Of a stretch of DNA of 64,000 nt, positions 61,077-64,000 are shown in pieces. The stretch is from WLMZ01 sp963732585 (GTDB taxonomy: Bacteria; Actinomycetota; Acidimicrobiia; Acidimicrobiales; Ilumatobacteraceae), in contig CAVSZY010000003.1 in NCBI GenBank assembly GCA_963732585.1, forward strand, positions 1,674,001 to 1,738,000. Direction: 5' to 3'. The stretch's first letter is position 1. Each line of letters starts with the position of its first letter. The translations under genes and the position numbers were made by a program. Under the pieces are notes generated by a model. The model did not search any database. It was not told where the DNA came from and saw only the letters and a program-made list of their open reading frames with translations.

Positions 61077-62294
61077 ATGCAACCCGCCTTTCTCCACCCC
61101 TTCGCCTCACCCCGCCGGGAACATTTCATTCGCATTGTGCGCGGCGAAGGCGCGCTCGTCTGGGACGAGAACGGCACCGAGTTGGTCGACGGCATGGCCA
61201 GCTTGTGGTACTGCGCCGTCGGGCATGGACGCCGCGAGATCGCCGACGCAGTTCATCGTCAAATGGTTGCACTCGAGACCTATTCGTGCTTCGACCCGTT
61301 CACCAATGCTGCCGCCGACGCCTTAGCCGAGAAGATTCGCGACCTCAGCCCGATGGCCGGTTCCCGCGTGTTCTTTGCCGACTCCGGTTCAGAGTCGATC
61401 GACACCGCGATGAAGCTGGCTCGGCTGGCCCACGCGCAAGCCGGACATCCCGAGCGGACCTTGATCATCAGCCGTACCCGCGGCTATCACGGCACCAACT
61501 ACGGCGGCACCAGCGCGCAGGGAATCGCCCCCAACCGTGTCGGCTACGGCCCGTTGGTGCCCGAGGTCGTCCAAGTTCCCAGCGACGATCTCGAGGCGAT
61601 TGCCACGTTGATGAAGGATCGTTCGGCCGAGATCGCAGCCGTCATCAGCGAGCCGGTACAGGGTGCGGGCGGCGTCTTCCCGCCGGTCGAGAACTACCTC
61701 CCCGGGTTGCGCAAATTGTGCGACCAGCACGGCGCATTCCTCATCCTCGACGAGGTGATTACCGGCTTTGGGCGCATGGGAAGCTGGTTCGGATCGCAAC
61801 ACTATGGCGTCACCCCCGACTTTCTCACCTTCGCCAAAGCGGTGACGTCTGGCTATCAGCCACTCGGCGGTGTCATCGTCGGGCGCGCACCACTCGATGC
61901 CATCGAGAACGACCCCTCATTCCTGCTACGCCACGGCTACACCTATAGCGGCCATGCCAGCGTCTGTACCGCTGGCTTGAAGAACATCGAGATCATCGAA
62001 CGTGAGCAGCTCGTGCCACGGGCGTTGCACGTCGGGGCGCGCCTCGGCGACGGCTTGCGAGCGTTGGCCGCCGATGGCACCATCGACCACGCTCGCGGCG
62101 ACGGCGCAGTGTTCGCCGCCGGCCTTCGTCCCGATCAGAACGCGATGGCGATCCGCGACACGATGCTCAAGACTGGGGCGATCGTGCGCGCCCTGAACAC
62201 CGACACGATCACCTTCTGCCCACCGCTGGTGATCACCGATGAGCAGATCGATCGACTACTCGACGTCTTCGCCTCCGCTGCGCTCAATCATTAG
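61077..62294 (+). CDS. Class III (PLP) aminotransferase
   Basis: The 405-residue protein starts at ATG 61077; upstream frame is noncoding. Features: LWYCAVGHGRREIADAVHRQM, VFFADSGSESIDTAMKLARLAH, RTRGYHGTNYGGTSAQGIA, ISEPVQGAGGVFPP, LILDEVITGFGRMGSWF with Asp for the pyridine nitrogen, TFAKAVTSGYQPLGGV with the PLP-binding Lys near residue 258. Members transfer amino groups from omega- or beta-amino acids. Its stop overlaps the end of the converging dehydrogenase by 11 bases. Confidence 0.92.
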   Translation: MQPAFLHPFASPRREHFIRIVRGEGALVWDENGTELVDGMASLWYCAVGHGRREIADAVHRQMVALETYSCFDPFTNAAADALAEKIRDLSPMAGSRVFFADSGSESIDTAMKLARLAHAQAGHPERTLIISRTRGYHGTNYGGTSAQGIAPNRVGYGPLVPEVVQVPSDDLEAIATLMKDRSAEIAAVISEPVQGAGGVFPPVENYLPGLRKLCDQHGAFLILDEVITGFGRMGSWFGSQHYGVTPDFLTFAKAVTSGYQPLGGVIVGRAPLDAIENDPSFLLRHGYTYSGHASVCTAGLKNIEIIEREQLVPRALHVGARLGDGLRALAADGTIDHARGDGAVFAAGLRPDQNAMAIRDTMLKTGAIVRALNTDTITFCPPLVITDEQIDRLLDVFASAALNH

Positions 62295-63156
62295 CGAGTA
62301 GATGCATCAGGCTGCTGGTGTCCCAGCGGCGCCCGCCGCGGCCGATGACCTGGGCATAGAACTGATCGACCAACGCGGCGACCGGTAGTCGTGCCCCGAT
62401 CCGGTTGGCCTCGTCGAGGCAGATACCGAGGTCTTTGCGCATCCACTCGGCGGCGAAACCGAACTCGTAGCTTCCGGCGGCCATCGTTCTCGCCCGGTTA
62501 TCCATCTGCCAACTTTGCGCCGCACCCTTGCCGATGGTGTCGATCAACTTGTCGACATCGAGACCGGCCCGCTGGGCGAAGTTGACACCCTCGGCGAGTC
62601 CCTGCACCAAACCGGCGATACAGATCTGGTTGACCATCTTGGCCACCTGTCCCATGCCGGCGCCGCCGAGCAGTTCGCAGGCCCGGGCGTAGGCGCTGAT
62701 CACCGTCTTGGCCCTGGCGAACACGGCCTCGTCGTCGCAACCGCACATCACCGTCAACTGGCCGTTCTCGGCACCGGCTTGACCGCCGCTGACGGGGGCA
62801 TCGACAAAGCCGATCTGGCGCGCCGCGGCGGCCGCCGCGACCTCGCGGGCAACGACGGCCGAGGCCGTTGTGTGATCGATCAGTACCGCGCCAGAGGCCA
62901 TCGCGGCCAGGGCACCATCGGGTCCGAGCACGACCGAGCGAACGTCGTCGTCATTGCCGACGCACATCGCCACGAAGGAGGCGCCGGCGACCGCTTGCGC
63001 CGGAGTTAGCTGCAGACTGCCGCCGTTGGCCGCCACCCATTGCTCCGCCTTTGCGGTGGTGCGGTTGTAGACGGTCACCGTGTGGCCCTGTGCGCCGAGG
63101 TGGCGGGCCATCGGGGCGCCCATCACGCCAAGCCCAAGAAATGCGATGTGTTCCAT
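62284..63156 (-). CDS. 3-hydroxyisobutyrate dehydrogenase-like NAD(P) oxidoreductase
   Basis: The 290-residue protein has the dinucleotide motif FLGLGVMGAPMARHL, the substrate motif FVDAPVSGGQAGAENGQL, GAGMGQVAKMVNQ with the catalytic Lys near residue 170, and WQMDNRARTM. The family oxidises beta-hydroxy acids such as 3-hydroxyisobutyrate or tartronate semialdehyde. I use ATG 63156 (MEHIAF), the GTG 63162 being two codons upstream. Next to an aminotransferase, it may serve valine or beta-amino acid breakdown. Confidence 0.9.
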   Translation of the reverse strand: MEHIAFLGLGVMGAPMARHLGAQGHTVTVYNRTTAKAEQWVAANGGSLQLTPAQAVAGASFVAMCVGNDDDVRSVVLGPDGALAAMASGAVLIDHTTASAVVAREVAAAAAARQIGFVDAPVSGGQAGAENGQLTVMCGCDDEAVFARAKTVISAYARACELLGGAGMGQVAKMVNQICIAGLVQGLAEGVNFAQRAGLDVDKLIDTIGKGAAQSWQMDNRARTMAAGSYEFGFAAEWMRKDLGICLDEANRIGARLPVAALVDQFYAQVIGRGGRRWDTSSLMHLLAND

Positions 63157-63183
63157 AGCCACCGATTCTGTCAGCTCGGCGCC

Positions 63184-64000
63184 CTAGAGCAGGCTGTCGA
63201 TGATCTCGTCGATCAGTGACGTCGGCGTCAGCGGATGCATGAACACCAGGCGCCCGACGGCTTCACCACGCCATGAGGTCGGCGCAACGAAGGCAATCCC
63301 ATCGTCCAGAAGTCGCCGAGCCCATGTCCGCCACTGCGCGCCATCCCAGCCGTGGCGGCGGAACAAGACCACCGAGAGTTCCGGGTTCATGACCAGTTCC
63401 AGCGGTTCGCCGTGAACGGCGATGCGTTGGGCGGCGTACGTGGCCAGTTCGACGCCGCGACGAATCGCTGCGCTCATCGCCTCCGTGCCGTGGCATACCA
63501 GCGTGAACCACAGCGGCAATCCAGATGCCCGACGGGTCAGTTGGTAGCCGTAGTCGGCCGGGTTCCACTCGTCGCCGTCGGAGCGAAAGACATCGATGTA
63601 CGGACCGTGCTGAGCATGCACGGCGGCGGCCAGGTCAGGGCGGCGGTAGAGCAAGGCGCACGAGCCAGCCGGGGCGAACAGCCATTTGTGCGGATCGATG
63701 ATCAGCGAATCGGCGCGCCCGATGCCGTCGAGTCGGCGACGGAACTCGTCGAGCAGCAACACAGCGCCGCCGTAGGCCGCGTCGACGTGCAACCAGGCAC
63801 CAATCCGCTCGGCGACATCGGCGAGACCATCGATGTCATCGATCACACCAGCGTTGGTCGAACCGGCCGAGCACACGATCATCGACAATTCGGCCAGCGT
63901 GTCGTCACCGATCGCCGCCAACGCAGCACCGCTCAGGCGCCCATCGGCACCGGTGGGCACGGACACGGCGTGCAGCCCCAGCAGCCGCAGCGAGTTGTTC
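63184..64000 (-). CDS. PLP-dependent amino acid decarboxylase (5' end outside window)
   Basis: The frame is open to the right edge, so about 271 C-terminal residues are visible. The fold-type I decarboxylase motifs are clear: LHVDAAYGGAVLLLDE, IIDPHKWLFAPAGSCALLYR with the PLP lysine in DPHKW, and the C-terminal half with RGVELATYAAQRIAVH and IAFVAPTSWRGEAVGRLVFMHP. This is group II decarboxylase (aromatic amino acid, glutamate or diaminobutyrate). The substrate-determining N-terminal part is missing. It stops 22 bases from the dehydrogenase start. Confidence 0.9.
   Translation of the reverse strand, partial: NNSLRLLGLHAVSVPTGADGRLSGAALAAIGDDTLAELSMIVCSAGSTNAGVIDDIDGLADVAERIGAWLHVDAAYGGAVLLLDEFRRRLDGIGRADSLIIDPHKWLFAPAGSCALLYRRPDLAAAVHAQHGPYIDVFRSDGDEWNPADYGYQLTRRASGLPLWFTLVCHGTEAMSAAIRRGVELATYAAQRIAVHGEPLELVMNPELSVVLFRRHGWDGAQWRTWARRLLDDGIAFVAPTSWRGEAVGRLVFMHPLTPTSLIDEIIDSLL

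Noticed and set aside
1..64000. CRISPR array, phage genes, rRNA operon or replication origin
   Set aside because: I scanned for repeated 25-40 base units with spacers, for integrase and capsid-like proteins, and for rRNA-like stretches or DnaA-box clusters, and saw none.

Overview
The window is high-GC DNA with tightly packed genes, many GTG starts, 4-base or shorter start/stop overlaps and many lipoprotein signals. It contains an F420-type LLM oxidoreductase, a rifamycin ADP-ribosyltransferase, actinobacterial-style S8 proteases and a stand-alone copy of a secreted C-terminal domain that I associate with Ilumatobacter-like proteins. Together these suggest an actinobacterium, most likely of the class Acidimicrobiia. 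That placement is inference from gene content; there is no rRNA in the window.

Layout. 0-8.5 kb: the end of an FtsX-type permease, then an efflux cassette of two heavy-metal-type RND pumps (the first frameshifted) around a very short lipoprotein that looks like a minimal adaptor, then another lipoprotein. 8.7-12.4 kb: tRNA-Pro and a subtilisin-like protease gene that is frameshifted and split exactly at a TTAA site by a decayed IS1380-like element; its C-terminus is a run of W-x-G-R-T-W repeats. 12.4-17.7 kb: a GGDEF/EAL protein, a 0.6 kb region without a recognisable gene, a small secreted domain protein, a phosphotransferase remnant and a membrane-anchored protein. 17.7-21.8 kb (minus): LLM oxidoreductase, phosphotransferase and HMG-CoA-lyase-type enzyme, which look like an acyl-CoA catabolic operon, and a frameshifted SPFH protein. 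21.8-30.9 kb: paired lipoproteins, tRNA-Gly, nucleoside hydrolase, Arr, a MazEF-type toxin-antitoxin pair, a frameshifted patatin-like phospholipase, an ankyrin lipoprotein, a hot-dog-fold enzyme and a double-glyoxalase protein. 31-34.7 kb: an accessory stretch with VapBC, an AlbA-type regulator with its own operator array, and at least three gene fragments. 34.7-40.2 kb: DUF1479 oxygenase-like protein, two SDRs, a lipoprotein, a SIMPL protein and two DUF202 proteins.

40.2-44.3 kb is a sulfur locus: SulP anion transporter, two half-size YeeE/YedE sulfur transporters and a sulfide:quinone-oxidoreductase-like flavoprotein, with palindromic sites in both promoter regions. 44.5-50 kb holds an unrecognised membrane protein, an MFS transporter and a DUF4331/TPR pair. 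50-58.2 kb holds a DUF1353 protein, an AMIN-like lipoprotein, a universal stress protein, an acyl-CoA synthetase and a complete glycine betaine/proline ABC transporter whose permease is a double-length fusion, closed by a strong terminator. 58.2-64 kb holds a cysteine-rich protein, a GGDEF sensor, a class III aminotransferase, a 3-hydroxyisobutyrate-dehydrogenase-like enzyme and a PLP decarboxylase cut by the window edge.

Four genes outside the IS carry apparent frameshifts (near 1570, 9140 plus 9390, 21624 and 27745). Some are in short homopolymers and could be sequencing errors. No CRISPR array, rRNA, phage module or replication origin was seen. Family names come from reading translations by eye; no database search was possible.
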